47,955 bases of DNA, taken from NCBI RefSeq assembly GCF_000278725.1, contig NZ_ALCA01000105.1, positions 1-47,955 on the forward strand, written 5' to 3'. The position numbers were made by a program, and so were the translations under genes. Within the stretch, counting starts at the first letter, position 1. Each line of letters begins with the position of its first letter. This document shows, piece after piece, positions 13,023 through 20,768 of this stretch. The notes under the pieces were generated by a model. It was not told the origin of the DNA. It was given only the letters and a program-made list of their open reading frames with translations, and ran no database searches. Source of the DNA: Actinomyces sp. ICM47 (lineage in GTDB: Bacteria > Actinomycetota > Actinomycetes > Actinomycetales > Actinomycetaceae).

Positions 13023-13046
13023 GCCCAGATGGCGCGTCATCTGGGC
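13023..13046 (+). terminator. miaB terminator hairpin
   Basis: A perfect 9-bp stem, GCCCAGATG (13023-13031) with CATCTGGGC (13038-13046), 6-nt loop, 23 bp after the miaB stop. No U-tract. Confidence 0.6.
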
Positions 13047-13116
13047 TGACCTGCATCGATGGGAGAGAAGGTGCGGGGAGCGCCTTCGTCGTCGTGGTGC
13101 GCTGCACATTTGCCCA

Positions 13117-13136
13117 CGATTTTGGGGAGAAAATCG
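13117..13136. other. AT-rich inverted repeat in the miaB-ybjN gap
   Basis: CGATTTT and AAAATCG form a perfect 7-bp inverted repeat around GGGGAG, in a locally AT-rich patch (about 13105-13175). It lies upstream of a TACCTT -10-like hexamer (13183-13188) and could be an operator or part of a promoter for the structured RNA that follows. No protein gene is supported in 13000-13413. Confidence 0.35.
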
Positions 13137-13234
13137 GGAAAATGTCCCATCTGAAACTCACATGAGACGAGCGTCGCAGCGTTACCTTTGAGTCGTGGCG
13201 GTCGTCACGATGTTGAGGCGGCCGACATACGGGA

Positions 13235-13381
13235 GCACTCTCGGTAGTGCGGGTCGATTCGAGCCCCCCTATGCGACCCGTGGCCCCCGCCGCGCAGGCG
13301 GTTCACGCTGCGCCGTCGCATGTAGTCGGCGCACACTCACCGAGAGTGCCCCGTTCCTCCGGCAAGGAGGAACGGGGCACT
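13235..13381 (+). ncRNA. Putative structured RNA, four-way junction with overlapping terminator
   Basis: An 11-bp perfect closing stem P1 pairs 13235-13245 (GCACTCTCGGT) with 13339-13349 (ACCGAGAGTGC). Inside are P2 (CGGGTCG 13250-13256 / CGACCCG 13274-13280, with six consecutive C in its loop), P3 (CCGCC 13287-13291 / GGCGG 13297-13301, extended by GTG/CAC) and P4 (TGCGCCG 13309-13315 / CGGCGCA 13327-13333). The 3' strand of P1 overlaps the first five bases of a strong terminator (13345-13381), so the two cannot form together. A TACCTT -10-like site at 13183-13188 could start a transcript of about 187 nt. It matches no tRNA, SRP or tmRNA pattern; the C-rich loops recall the actinobacterial 6C RNA, but the overall form differs. 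No plus-strand gene follows directly. Confidence 0.5.
13345..13381. terminator. Strong hairpin terminator, 16-bp perfect stem
   Basis: AGTGCCCCGTTCCTCC (13345-13360) pairs fully with 13366-13381 around a GGCAA loop. On the plus strand it would end the structured RNA and is followed by TGTTGTG-like sequence. On the minus strand it lies 33 bp after the stop of the YbjN-like gene, so it may serve both directions. Confidence 0.82.
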
Positions 13382-13413
13382 GTTGTGTGGATGCTCGAAG
13401 AGGGTGTGTCCGC

Positions 13414-13974
13414 CTACTGCGCCGAGGCCTCGGACCCCTCGAAGTAGGAGGGCAGCTCCTCGGCGGCCTGCAGGCCGATGATGAGGCCGCGGCGCGCCAT
13501 CGCGTGAATCTGGCGATCTGACAGGCCTTCGCCCACGAAGAATCGGGAGGCTGCCACCAGGACCCAGCTCTCGCCATCCTCGACGGGGAAGACGGTGGGC
13601 TGGAGGTGCCCGACGTTCCAGCGGTTCGCGATCTCCTGCAGGGAGACCTCCGTGTGGCCCTCGCCCGGGGGCACGATCCGCGTTTCGACCTGTAGCCAGG
13701 GGGCGTCGGCGGGTTCACGGTGAATCTGGAGGGGCACGTCGTTGAGCTGGGTGGCGACGATGAACTCGTTGGAGCCGTGCGGCAGTCCGTCGCCGTCGAG
13801 GACCTTGGAGATACGCTCGATGGTGACCTTGGAAACCTCGGTGCCCCACTTGGCGGCGTACTCATCGGGTTCCATCGCAGACTTGGTGGGCGCAGCGGCA
13901 TCGGGGGCGCTCTGCTCGGGGGCGAGGGTCGCCTCCCCGTCCTCGCCGAAGGTGAAGCTCTTCCACTCAGGCAT
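13414..13974 (-). CDS. YbjN domain-containing protein, second gene of pair
   Basis: A 186-residue acidic cytoplasmic protein. The segment VSKVTIERISKVLDGDGLPH and a C-terminal RFFVGEGLSDRQIHAMARRG helix resemble the YbjN/Tir-chaperone-like fold also seen in the gene before it. An N-terminal extension of about 40 residues is Ala/Pro/Glu-rich and probably disordered. AAGGAGG lies 6 nt before the ATG at 13974, a strong ribosome site inside the end of the upstream gene, with an 8-bp overlap. No enzyme motif is visible. The family assignment is by pattern and pairing; function unknown. Confidence 0.7.
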   Translation of the reverse strand: MPEWKSFTFGEDGEATLAPEQSAPDAAAPTKSAMEPDEYAAKWGTEVSKVTIERISKVLDGDGLPHGSNEFIVATQLNDVPLQIHREPADAPWLQVETRIVPPGEGHTEVSLQEIANRWNVGHLQPTVFPVEDGESWVLVAASRFFVGEGLSDRQIHAMARRGLIIGLQAAEELPSYFEGSEASAQ

Positions 13975-14413
13975 TGTCGGCCTCCTTAGCCCACTGGTCG
14001 GTAAACATGATGTCGAGCTGGTTCATCATGGAGATGGCAGCCATGATGAACTGGTGGACCTCCGCCTTGACCTGGGCGTCGGACGCGCCGACAACCCAGT
14101 TGAAGGTGTGCTGCATCTGGATGGCGATAGCGCCGGAATCTGTGGTGGTGGAGGTGACCTTGGGCAGGTAGGTGGAGGCGTTGAGTCGGCGGACCGCGGA
14201 GGCAATCACATCGGCGTGGGCGGGGTCGAAGAAACGCGGGTAGTCGGCGACGCCTTGCGCGGGGCGGCCCTCGGGTGCCGCGATGCGCACGGTGCGGTTA
14301 GGCAGAATCGCCGCGACCTGTCCCGTGGAGGACACGAAGGGGATGAGTCCCACGGCCTCGACGGCTTCAATGATCCGGTCGAGGGTGACCGGGGGAGTAT
14401 CTGTTGTGCTCAT
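13967..14413 (-). CDS. YbjN domain-containing protein, first gene of pair
   Basis: A 148-residue protein with LDRIIEAVEAVGLIPFVS at the N-terminus, a strand-rich centre and a C-terminal amphipathic helix (VKAEVHQFIMAAISMMNQLD). This helix-sheet-helix layout is typical of YbjN-like sensory-transduction-type proteins common in actinobacteria. The ATG at 14413 is chosen because a TAGGCT -10 ends 7 nt upstream on the minus strand; the longer open frame overlaps miaA on the other strand and is spurious. It is divergent from miaA and overlaps the second YbjN gene by 8 bp. Confidence 0.75.
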   Translation of the reverse strand: MSTTDTPPVTLDRIIEAVEAVGLIPFVSSTGQVAAILPNRTVRIAAPEGRPAQGVADYPRFFDPAHADVIASAVRRLNASTYLPKVTSTTTDSGAIAIQMQHTFNWVVGASDAQVKAEVHQFIMAAISMMNQLDIMFTDQWAKEADNA

Positions 14414-14426
14414 GGTGCTAAGCCTA
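14414..14426 (-). promoter_or_regulatory. -10 element for leaderless ybjN-like pair
   Basis: On the minus strand TAGGCT (plus-strand 14421-14426) ends 7 nt before the ATG at 14413. It lies 35 bp from the divergent miaA -10. Confidence 0.55.
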
Positions 14427-14460
14427 GCCGTACTTGGGTGGTATCGGGGGGAGGCACCCG

Positions 14461-14474
14461 TACACTGGTGGGCA
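14461..14474 (+). promoter_or_regulatory. -10 element for leaderless miaA mRNA
   Basis: TACACT at 14461-14466 (TANNNT) ends 7 nt before the miaA ATG at 14474; no ribosome site is present. Confidence 0.6.
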
Positions 14475-15463
14475 TGGAATCTACTGTGACGTGTGCGTCG
14501 AACCTCGTCTGCGCGGTGGTGGGGCCCACGGCCTCGGGCAAGTCGGACCTGGCCCTGGAGTTGGCCTGTCGCCTGCCCGGAGCACTGGGTGCGCCCGGGG
14601 CGGGCGAAATTGTTTCCGCTGACGCGCTGCAGCTCTACCGGGGTATGGACGTGGGCACAGCGAAGACGCCGGTCGAGGAACGTCGAGGGATTGCCCACCA
14701 CCAGATCGACGTGCTGGAGGTGCGCGACGAGGCCTCGGTGGCCGCCTATCAGAAGCATGCGCGCGCGGACGTGGCCGGTATTCACGCGCGCGGAGGCGTC
14801 GCGGTGGTCGCGGGCGGTTCGGGCCTGTATCAGCGCGCCCTCTTGGATGTCATCGAGTTCCCGGGGACGGACCCGCTCCTGCGTACCCGCCTGGAGGAGG
14901 AAGCTGCTGGTCCGTTGGGGTCGCGCGGCATGCACGAGCGTCTGAAGGCTCTAGACCCCGTGTCGGCCGAGCGCATCGACCCGCACAATGCGCGCAGGAT
15001 CGTGCGTGCCCTGGAGGTCATCGAGCTGACGGGGCGTCCCTATTCGGCGTCCATGCCCCGCCATGAATTCGTGACCCCCGCCCTCATGGTGGCGCTGCGC
15101 CGACCGATGGAGGAGCTTGACGAGCGCATCGCGCTGCGCACGCGCGCCATGATGGACGGCGGACTCATCGAGGAAGTACGCGCGCTCATCGATGTCGGCC
15201 TGCGCGAAGCGAAGACCGCGTCCCGAGCGACGGGCTACGCGCAGGCGCTCGCGGTCATCGATGGAACCATGAGCGAGGACGAGGCCGTGGAATCCATCGC
15301 GCAGGCGACCCGTCAGTTGGCCCGTCGCCAGGTCAAGTGGCTGCGCCCGGACCCGCGCGTACATTGGCTGGACGTGGAGGAGTTCGCCTCGGACGAGGCC
15401 GTGGCCGCCCACGTGGTCGAGCTCGCCGAGCGTGAGGCGGAGGCGTCGCTGCGACGCTCGTAA
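14474..15463 (+). CDS. miaA: tRNA dimethylallyltransferase
   Basis: A 329-residue enzyme that transfers a dimethylallyl group to N6 of A37 in tRNAs reading UNN codons, making the substrate of MiaB. P-loop GPTASGKS at residues 17-24, the SADALQLYRGMDVGTAK motif, AGGSGLYQRALL, and the C-terminal QATRQLARRQVKWLR are all family signatures. The frame is open far upstream on this strand, but the correct N-terminus is at 14474, supported by the -10 site. dapF follows 47 bp later with its own promoter. Confidence 0.96.
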   Translation: MESTVTCASNLVCAVVGPTASGKSDLALELACRLPGALGAPGAGEIVSADALQLYRGMDVGTAKTPVEERRGIAHHQIDVLEVRDEASVAAYQKHARADVAGIHARGGVAVVAGGSGLYQRALLDVIEFPGTDPLLRTRLEEEAAGPLGSRGMHERLKALDPVSAERIDPHNARRIVRALEVIELTGRPYSASMPRHEFVTPALMVALRRPMEELDERIALRTRAMMDGGLIEEVRALIDVGLREAKTASRATGYAQALAVIDGTMSEDEAVESIAQATRQLARRQVKWLRPDPRVHWLDVEEFASDEAVAAHVVELAEREAEASLRRS

Positions 15464-15498
15464 CGCGGTTCGTGGCTGCGGGGCCAGGGCGTGGGCGC

Positions 15499-15511
15499 TA
15501 CCGTGGAGGCA
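15499..15511 (+). promoter_or_regulatory. -10 element for leaderless dapF mRNA
   Basis: TACCGT at 15499-15504 (TANNNT) ends 6 nt before the ATG at 15511. GGAGG is present but only 1 nt from the ATG, too close to act as a normal ribosome site. Confidence 0.55.
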
Positions 15512-16434
15512 TGATGAACTCGCAGCTGCCCTCCCACGCCCGTGTCGTGAAGGCTCACGGTGCCGGTAATTCTTTCGTCGTCGCCACGGACCGCTACGAC
15601 GACTATGACCCCAGCGAGGCCGAGGTCGCGACTCTGTGTTCCCCCGCGTTCGGGATTGGCGCGGACGGCTTCATCCGGGCCGTTGAGAGGGATGGAATGT
15701 GGTTCATGGACTACCGCAACGCGGACGGGTCGAAGGCAGAAATGTGCGGTAACGGCGTGCGCGTCTTCGTCGATCACCTGCGCCGCGAGGGCCTCGTGGA
15801 CCTGCCCGTGGGTGCCCCGTTGGACGTGGCGACGCGCGGCGGTATCAAGCGTGTGACTCCTGAGGCTGAGGATGAGGGCGCGGGCGTGCGCTACCGCGTC
15901 GACATGGGTCCTGCCGCCTCACCTGCGCGCGAGACCATTGAGGTGAGTATCCCCGGTATTGAGGGGACCCTGGGCGGCATCTGGGTGGATATGCCCAACC
16001 CGCACACGGTCGTTGAACTCGCGGACCAGGACACCCTGCGCAACGTGTTCCTGCCGACTGTTGACGTCTCCCTGATTCCGCCCGCCGCGCGTCCCTCGTA
16101 TGATCCCGCGCCGCACTCCGGCACGAACCTGGAGCTGGTTGTGGACCTGAGCGTGCCGGGACAAGCCACCGGACACATCGCGATGCGCGTCCTCGAACGC
16201 GGCGTGGGGGAGACCCAGGCGTGCGGTACCGGATGCTGCGCGGCTGCCCTGGCCACCGCTCTGCGACGCGGCCCCGGTGCCCCCACCCGGTGGGTCGTCG
16301 ACATCCCCGGCGGCACGGTGAGCGTGGGCCTCGACGGCGTCATCGATTGGACGGGGGAGAACCCCCGCATCACTGACGCCTCCGTGTTTCTGACGGGTCC
16401 GGCCACGCGCGTCGCCGACATCCGACTGTCCTAA
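15511..16434 (+). CDS. dapF: Diaminopimelate epimerase
   Basis: A 307-residue enzyme that converts LL- to meso-diaminopimelate, the last shared step before lysine. The two catalytic cysteines are C79 in EMCGNGVRVF and C238 in QACGTGCCAAALA; the two-fold pseudo-symmetric epimerase layout is normal. Two ATG codons sit side by side (15511, 15514); the first fits the leaderless spacing best. Together with dapA and dapB it shows a full DAP/lysine route is likely in this organism. Confidence 0.96.
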   Translation: MMNSQLPSHARVVKAHGAGNSFVVATDRYDDYDPSEAEVATLCSPAFGIGADGFIRAVERDGMWFMDYRNADGSKAEMCGNGVRVFVDHLRREGLVDLPVGAPLDVATRGGIKRVTPEAEDEGAGVRYRVDMGPAASPARETIEVSIPGIEGTLGGIWVDMPNPHTVVELADQDTLRNVFLPTVDVSLIPPAARPSYDPAPHSGTNLELVVDLSVPGQATGHIAMRVLERGVGETQACGTGCCAAALATALRRGPGAPTRWVVDIPGGTVSVGLDGVIDWTGENPRITDASVFLTGPATRVADIRLS

Positions 16435-16454
16435 CCCGGGCGGGAGAACACACT

Positions 16455-16486
16455 CCCCGGGGCGAGGCCACGGCCTCGTCACGGGG
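16455..16486. terminator. Bidirectional terminator between dapF and the convergent methyltransferase
   Basis: A perfect 7-bp stem, CGAGGCC (16463-16469) with GGCCTCG (16472-16478), is wrapped by an outer CCCCG/CGGGG pairing (16455-16459/16482-16486). It ends 10 bp before the stop of the minus-strand gene. It also contains one exact copy of the repeated 13-mer CCACGGCCTCGTC (16468-16480). Confidence 0.65.
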
Positions 16487-16496
16487 AATGAACCCC

Positions 16497-17111
16497 TCAG
16501 GCGGGCCGAACCTCGATGATGCGGTAGCCCTTCTTCGACGCGAACTTCGAGGCCTCAAAGCCCTGGCCGTTCAGCCACGTGATGAGAGAATCCGCGCCCA
16601 GGTTGCGCTGGACGACCAGGTAGGCGATGCCGCTAGGGGCAAGCCTGCCCAGCCACGACGCCAACATCTCGTGCATCGCCTCCTTGCCGATGCGCACGGG
16701 CGGGTTCGACCAGATGACATCAAAGCGCGTGTCGGACTCGACCGAGGCGGCCAGCGCCTCGTCGGCCTTGAGTACGCGCACGCCCTGCGCGCCATGTGCC
16801 TGGGCGTTACGAGCCGTCAGATCCAGAGCACGCGAGTTAACGTCGACCGCCCACACCACGGCTCCCGGTGCCTCCAACGACATAACCGTCGCGATCGGAC
16901 CCCAGCCGCAGCCCAGATCCAGGAAGGTCCCCTCCTCGGGCAGATCGGGCGCAACCGACAGCAGCTGACGGGTCCCCAGATCCAGCTTAGAACCCGAAAA
17001 AACGCGCGAGGACACGCGCATCGACAGATCAAAGCCGCGCGCGCTCACATCGATGACGTGAGTCTCGTCGGCGCTCGCGGGGGCAGAGTCGGTGAAGTAC
17101 TGTTCGTCCAC
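16497..17111 (-). CDS. Class I SAM-dependent methyltransferase, RsmC-like
   Basis: A 204-residue protein with the SAM-binding motif FLDLGCGWGP (about 63-72), the acidic ribose-binding residue in WAVDVNSRAL, and the catalytic SNPPVRIG motif typical of amino-group N-methyltransferases acting on bases. It corresponds to the C-terminal half of RsmC, the 16S rRNA G1207 methyltransferase; short stand-alone versions are common in actinobacteria. The exact substrate is not shown by sequence. The GTG start at 17111 is supported by a TAGGCT -10 7 nt upstream on the minus strand. Confidence 0.85.
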   Translation of the reverse strand: MDEQYFTDSAPASADETHVIDVSARGFDLSMRVSSRVFSGSKLDLGTRQLLSVAPDLPEEGTFLDLGCGWGPIATVMSLEAPGAVVWAVDVNSRALDLTARNAQAHGAQGVRVLKADEALAASVESDTRFDVIWSNPPVRIGKEAMHEMLASWLGRLAPSGIAYLVVQRNLGADSLITWLNGQGFEASKFASKKGYRIIEVRPA

Positions 17112-17124
17112 GGAAGAAAGCCTA
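17112..17124 (-). promoter_or_regulatory. -10 element for leaderless methyltransferase mRNA (GTG start)
   Basis: TAGGCT on the minus strand (plus-strand 17119-17124) ends 7 nt before the GTG at 17111, the same hexamer and spacing as the YbjN-like gene. Confidence 0.5.
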
Positions 17125-17197
17125 TCGCGCCCGCGCGCGCAGGCGCAGATGAGGGTCCGCCGTGCGACACTGGAAGCCCCCCACGTGAAGGACGGAC

Positions 17198-18730
17198 ATG
17201 GACACGACCCCCACCGAATCGACCGCTTCTGCGCAGGAACGCGACCAGCGCGTCAACGACGTCGTCGCGCGCATCCTCGCGCGCTCGGGCACGGCGCTCG
17301 CCTCCACCGAAGGTCAGGACAACTCGGGGGACGCCGGAGCGCTCGAGCGCGAGGCCCGCGCAGGCACGCGCCGCGTCGACACGGGTGCCTCCGACCGCGA
17401 GGACATTTCCGAGGTCGAATACCGCCAGGTGCGACTCGAAAAGGTCGTCCTCGTGGGACTGCGCACCACCCAGAGCGAAGAAGAGGCCGAAAACTCGCTG
17501 CGCGAGCTGGCCGCGCTCGCGGAAACCGCCGGTTCGCGTGTCCTGGACGGCATCATCCAGCGCCGCATGAAGCCCGACCCGGCGACCTACCTGGGGTCGG
17601 GCAAGGCACGCGAGCTAGCTGACATCGTGCGCAGCGTCGAGGCCGATACCGTCATCGTTGACGAGGAGCTGGCTCCCTCCCAGCGCCGCGGGTTGGAGGA
17701 TGTCGTCGACGCTAAGGTCGTTGATCGCACCGCCCTCATCCTCGATATTTTTGCTCAGCACGCCAAGTCTCGTGAGGGTAAGGCGCAGGTGGAGCTGGCC
17801 CAGCTTGAGTACCTGCTGCCGCGTCTGCGCGGCTGGGGCGAGTCCATGTCCCGTCAGGCCGGTGGCCGCGTTGCGGGCGGCGCGGGTATCGGATCGAGGG
17901 GTCCCGGTGAGACGAAGATTGAGCTGGATCGCCGCCGTATCCGCACGCGTATGGCGAAGCTGCGCGCGGATATCGCGCGCATGGAACCCGCCCGACGCAC
18001 GCAGCGGGGTTCGCGTCGTCGCGGGGCAGTACCATCGGTGGCCATCGCCGGGTACACGAACGCTGGCAAGTCGACGCTGCTGAACCGTCTGACGGACGCG
18101 GGAGTCCTCGTCCAGGACGCGCTCTTCGCGACCCTCGACCCGACCGTGCGTCGGGCTCGCGCCGCCGACGGGCGCGAGTACACGCTCACCGACACGGTCG
18201 GCTTCGTGCGCAACCTGCCCACCCAGCTGGTCGAGGCCTTCCGCTCGACCCTGGAGGAGGTCGGCCAGGCGGATGTGATCCTGCACGTCGTGGACGCCGC
18301 GCACCCCGACCCTGTCTCCCAGGTGCAGGCCGTGCGCGCGGTCATCGACACGATTGAGGGGGCCTCGGACATCCCCGAGTTGATCGCCCTGAATAAGGCG
18401 GACCTGGCCTCGCCCGAGCAGATTGCCCTGCTGCGCACGGTGTTCCCCGGCGCGGTGCCGCTCAGCGCCCACACGGGCTGGGGCGTGGACGCGCTGCGCG
18501 CCGCTTTGGAGGACATGCTGCCGAGGCCCCGTGTAGCCATCGATGTGATCCTGCCGTATTCGGCGGGTTCGCTCGTCCACCGCGTCCACGAGGAGGGCGA
18601 GGTCGACCGCGAGGAGTACGTGGAGACCGGAACCCGGATCGTGGCCCGCGTCGACGAGGCCCTGGCTGCGCTCATCGCCCGTGAGGCGGTGGGTGGAACC
18701 GTGGGCGACCCGGCGGGGAGCGGGCAGTGA
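17198..18730 (+). CDS. hflX: GTPase HflX
   Basis: A 510-residue ribosome-splitting GTPase that rescues stalled 70S ribosomes under stress. An acidic N-terminal extension (about 75 residues) precedes the HflX nucleotide-binding domain (LGSGKARELADIV) and the Gly-rich GRVAGGAGIGSRGPGETK segment. The G domain follows: G1 GYTNAGKS at 285-292, G3 DTVGFV, G4 NKAD and a G5 SAHTG. AAGGAC lies upstream of the ATG at 17198. Its stop overlaps the dinG-like start (GTGA), so both are co-translated. Confidence 0.96.
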   Translation: MDTTPTESTASAQERDQRVNDVVARILARSGTALASTEGQDNSGDAGALEREARAGTRRVDTGASDREDISEVEYRQVRLEKVVLVGLRTTQSEEEAENSLRELAALAETAGSRVLDGIIQRRMKPDPATYLGSGKARELADIVRSVEADTVIVDEELAPSQRRGLEDVVDAKVVDRTALILDIFAQHAKSREGKAQVELAQLEYLLPRLRGWGESMSRQAGGRVAGGAGIGSRGPGETKIELDRRRIRTRMAKLRADIARMEPARRTQRGSRRRGAVPSVAIAGYTNAGKSTLLNRLTDAGVLVQDALFATLDPTVRRARAADGREYTLTDTVGFVRNLPTQLVEAFRSTLEEVGQADVILHVVDAAHPDPVSQVQAVRAVIDTIEGASDIPELIALNKADLASPEQIALLRTVFPGAVPLSAHTGWGVDALRAALEDMLPRPRVAIDVILPYSAGSLVHRVHEEGEVDREEYVETGTRIVARVDEALAALIAREAVGGTVGDPAGSGQ

Positions 18731-20667
18731 GCGAGGGCTTGGTCGAGGCCTCGTGCCGTGTCCTCGACACGGTTGTCGCCGGCATGGGCGGAACCGCGCG
18801 CGAGGGACAGGCCTCGATGGTCGCTGAAGGTGCCGCCGCGCTCGAGGACCGCGAGCACCTGCTGGTCCAGGCGGGCACGGGAACGGGCAAGTCGCTGGGC
18901 TACCTCGTGCCCCTGTTGACGCACTGCGCGACCAATGGAGTGCGCGGGGTCGTTTCGACGGCGACGCTGGCCCTCCAGCGTCAGATCCTGGTCAAGGACG
19001 CGCCGGTCGCCGTCGACGCGGTCGCCTCGGCGACGGGTGTGCGCCTGAAGGTTGCGGTGCTCAAGGGATGGTCGAACTACGCGTGCCTGCACAAGCTGGA
19101 CGGCGGGTATCCCACCGAGGGAACCCTGTTCGATGATCGAGACATGAGCGTCGGCCCGACGGGTGAACTCGGCAAGGAGATCCTACGTATCCGCGAGTGG
19201 GTCGGTGACACCACGACGGGGGACCGCGACGACCTGGTGCCCGGCGTCTCGGATCGTGCCTGGCATCACGCGTCGGTCGCCAAGCCCGAGTGCCTGGGTA
19301 AACACTGCCCACTCATCGACGAATGCTTCGCCCAGGCAGCCCGATTGGAAGCATCTGAAGCCGACGTTGTCGTCACGAATCACTCCCTTTTTGGCATCAA
19401 CGCATGCGGCGAGGGCGAGTTCTTCGGCGAGTACGACGCCGTCGTCGTCGACGAGGCCCACGAGCTGGCCGACCGCGTGCGCTCCCAGGCCGCGGCCGAC
19501 CTGACGGTGGCACGCGTGAGCCGCGTGGCCCGCTCCCTGCGCTCGAACCTGTCCATCGACTCCACCGACCTGGACGAGGCCGGAGCCGGGCTGGGCGCTG
19601 CGATGGCACCTCTGCAGGAGGGCTTGCTGGAGTACAGGCCGGGGGCGCTGGTCGACGCGATGCTCATCCTGGACGACGCCGCGCGCCGCGCCAGCCACGA
19701 GGTGTCCGAGACGCAGGGAGAACCCGCCGCCAAGCTCCTGGCACGCGCAGCCGTCGACGAGCTGATCGGCGCGCTCGACGCATGGGGGCGCGACCCCGAC
19801 CAGTCGATCACCTACATCACGAAGGACGAGTCCGACAACGCCCGGCTGACGGTGGGACCCCTCGACGTGTCCGCAGCAATCGGCGGCGTCGGCATCGGCG
19901 AGCGGGGCGCGATCCTCACCTCGGCGACGCTGGCCCTCGGTGGCAACTTCGACGTCATGGCTGCCGCCACCGGCATGGCGGTTTCCGGCGTACCCTGGCA
20001 CGGCATTGACGTAGGTTCTCCCTTCGACCACGCCCGTCAGGGCATCCAATACGTGGCAACCCACCTGCCCCCACCTGGGCGCGACGGTCCTTCCGAGCAA
20101 CTGCTCGACGAACTCGTTGACCTCGCCCAGGCCTCGGGCGGGGGGATGCTGGCTCTCTTCGCCTCGCGGCGTGGGGCGAACGCCGGAGCTCAGGCGCTGC
20201 GCGAACGAACCGATCTGACGGTCTACTTGCAGGGCGAAGAAACCCTCGCCCAGCTGATCCAGCATTTCCGCGACGAACGTGACTCGTGCCTGGTGGGGAC
20301 CATGTCCCTGTGGCAGGGCGTCGATGTTGCCGGGGACGCGTGCCGCCTCGTCGTTATCGACAAGATTCCCTTCCCGCGCCCCGACGATCCGGTCTCGCGC
20401 GCCCGATCAATGGACGTGGAGCGCCGCGGCGGCAACGGTTTCATGTCCGTGTCCCTCACCCACGCCGCCCTCATGATGGCACAGGGCACAGGGCGTCTCC
20501 TGCGCTCGACGACCGACCGTGGCGTCGTCGCGATCCTTGACCCTCGGGTGGTGACAAAACGCTACGGATCCTTCATCATGCGCTCGCTTCCGCAGATGTG
20601 GCCGACCACGGACCCGCGTGTCGTTCGCGGCGCGCTTCGGCGTCTGAGCAAAGCAGAGGGCCAGTAG
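18727..20667 (+). CDS. dinG: ATP-dependent DNA helicase, DinG/XPD family
   Basis: A 646-residue superfamily 2 helicase with Walker A AGTGTGKS at 49-56, the DEAH box VVDEAHEL, and the C-terminal motif VI region MAQGTGRLLRSTTDRG. Cysteines at C120 and in KPECLGKHCPLIDEC lie where the family carries its iron-sulfur cluster. DinG-type helicases unwind 5'-tailed and structured DNA in repair. The GTG start overlaps hflX by 4 bp; no SOS box is seen in front of the hflX-dinG unit. The symbol is by family likeness; YoaA-type paralogues look alike. Confidence 0.9.
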   Translation: MSEGLVEASCRVLDTVVAGMGGTAREGQASMVAEGAAALEDREHLLVQAGTGTGKSLGYLVPLLTHCATNGVRGVVSTATLALQRQILVKDAPVAVDAVASATGVRLKVAVLKGWSNYACLHKLDGGYPTEGTLFDDRDMSVGPTGELGKEILRIREWVGDTTTGDRDDLVPGVSDRAWHHASVAKPECLGKHCPLIDECFAQAARLEASEADVVVTNHSLFGINACGEGEFFGEYDAVVVDEAHELADRVRSQAAADLTVARVSRVARSLRSNLSIDSTDLDEAGAGLGAAMAPLQEGLLEYRPGALVDAMLILDDAARRASHEVSETQGEPAAKLLARAAVDELIGALDAWGRDPDQSITYITKDESDNARLTVGPLDVSAAIGGVGIGERGAILTSATLALGGNFDVMAAATGMAVSGVPWHGIDVGSPFDHARQGIQYVATHLPPPGRDGPSEQLLDELVDLAQASGGGMLALFASRRGANAGAQALRERTDLTVYLQGEETLAQLIQHFRDERDSCLVGTMSLWQGVDVAGDACRLVVIDKIPFPRPDDPVSRARSMDVERRGGNGFMSVSLTHAALMMAQGTGRLLRSTTDRGVVAILDPRVVTKRYGSFIMRSLPQMWPTTDPRVVRGALRRLSKAEGQ

Positions 20668-20678
20668 GTGGCAAGTGG

Positions 20679-20763
20679 TTTTCAACACGTGAAAAGTCGT
20701 GTAAATTAACCATTAGGCGTCCCGTGACCTGTCGCAAGGGAAACGCCTGCTCACACTAGGAGA
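20679..20763 (+). promoter_or_regulatory. ldh promoter region with nested inverted repeats
   Basis: TTTTCA (20679-20684) and TGAAAA (20690-20695) form a perfect inverted repeat with a 5-nt centre; ACACG (20685-20689) and CGTGT (20698-20702) form a second, interlocked one. A TAAATT -10-like hexamer follows at 20702-20707. Downstream, AGGCGT-CCC (20715-20723) can pair with GGG-AA-ACGCCT (20738-20748), giving a leader hairpin. AGGAGAG (20758-20764) is the ribosome site before the GTG at 20769. The repeat does not match the Rex operator TTGTGAA-N4-TTCACAA closely. Confidence 0.5.
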
Positions 20764-20768
20764 GACAC

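Noticed and set aside
13246..13285. tRNA-like T-arm (GGTCGATTCGAGCC)
   Set aside because: No acceptor, D or anticodon arm could be built around it; the bases are better explained by the stems of the RNA element.
13195..13521. Plus-strand open frame of 108 residues over the structured RNA
   Set aside because: It crosses the perfect terminator and multiple stems, shows no recognisable protein pattern and no ribosome site.
20679..20702. Rex redox operator at ldh
   Set aside because: Spacing and sequence differ from TTGTGAA-N4-TTCACAA; only the presence of an inverted repeat is supported.
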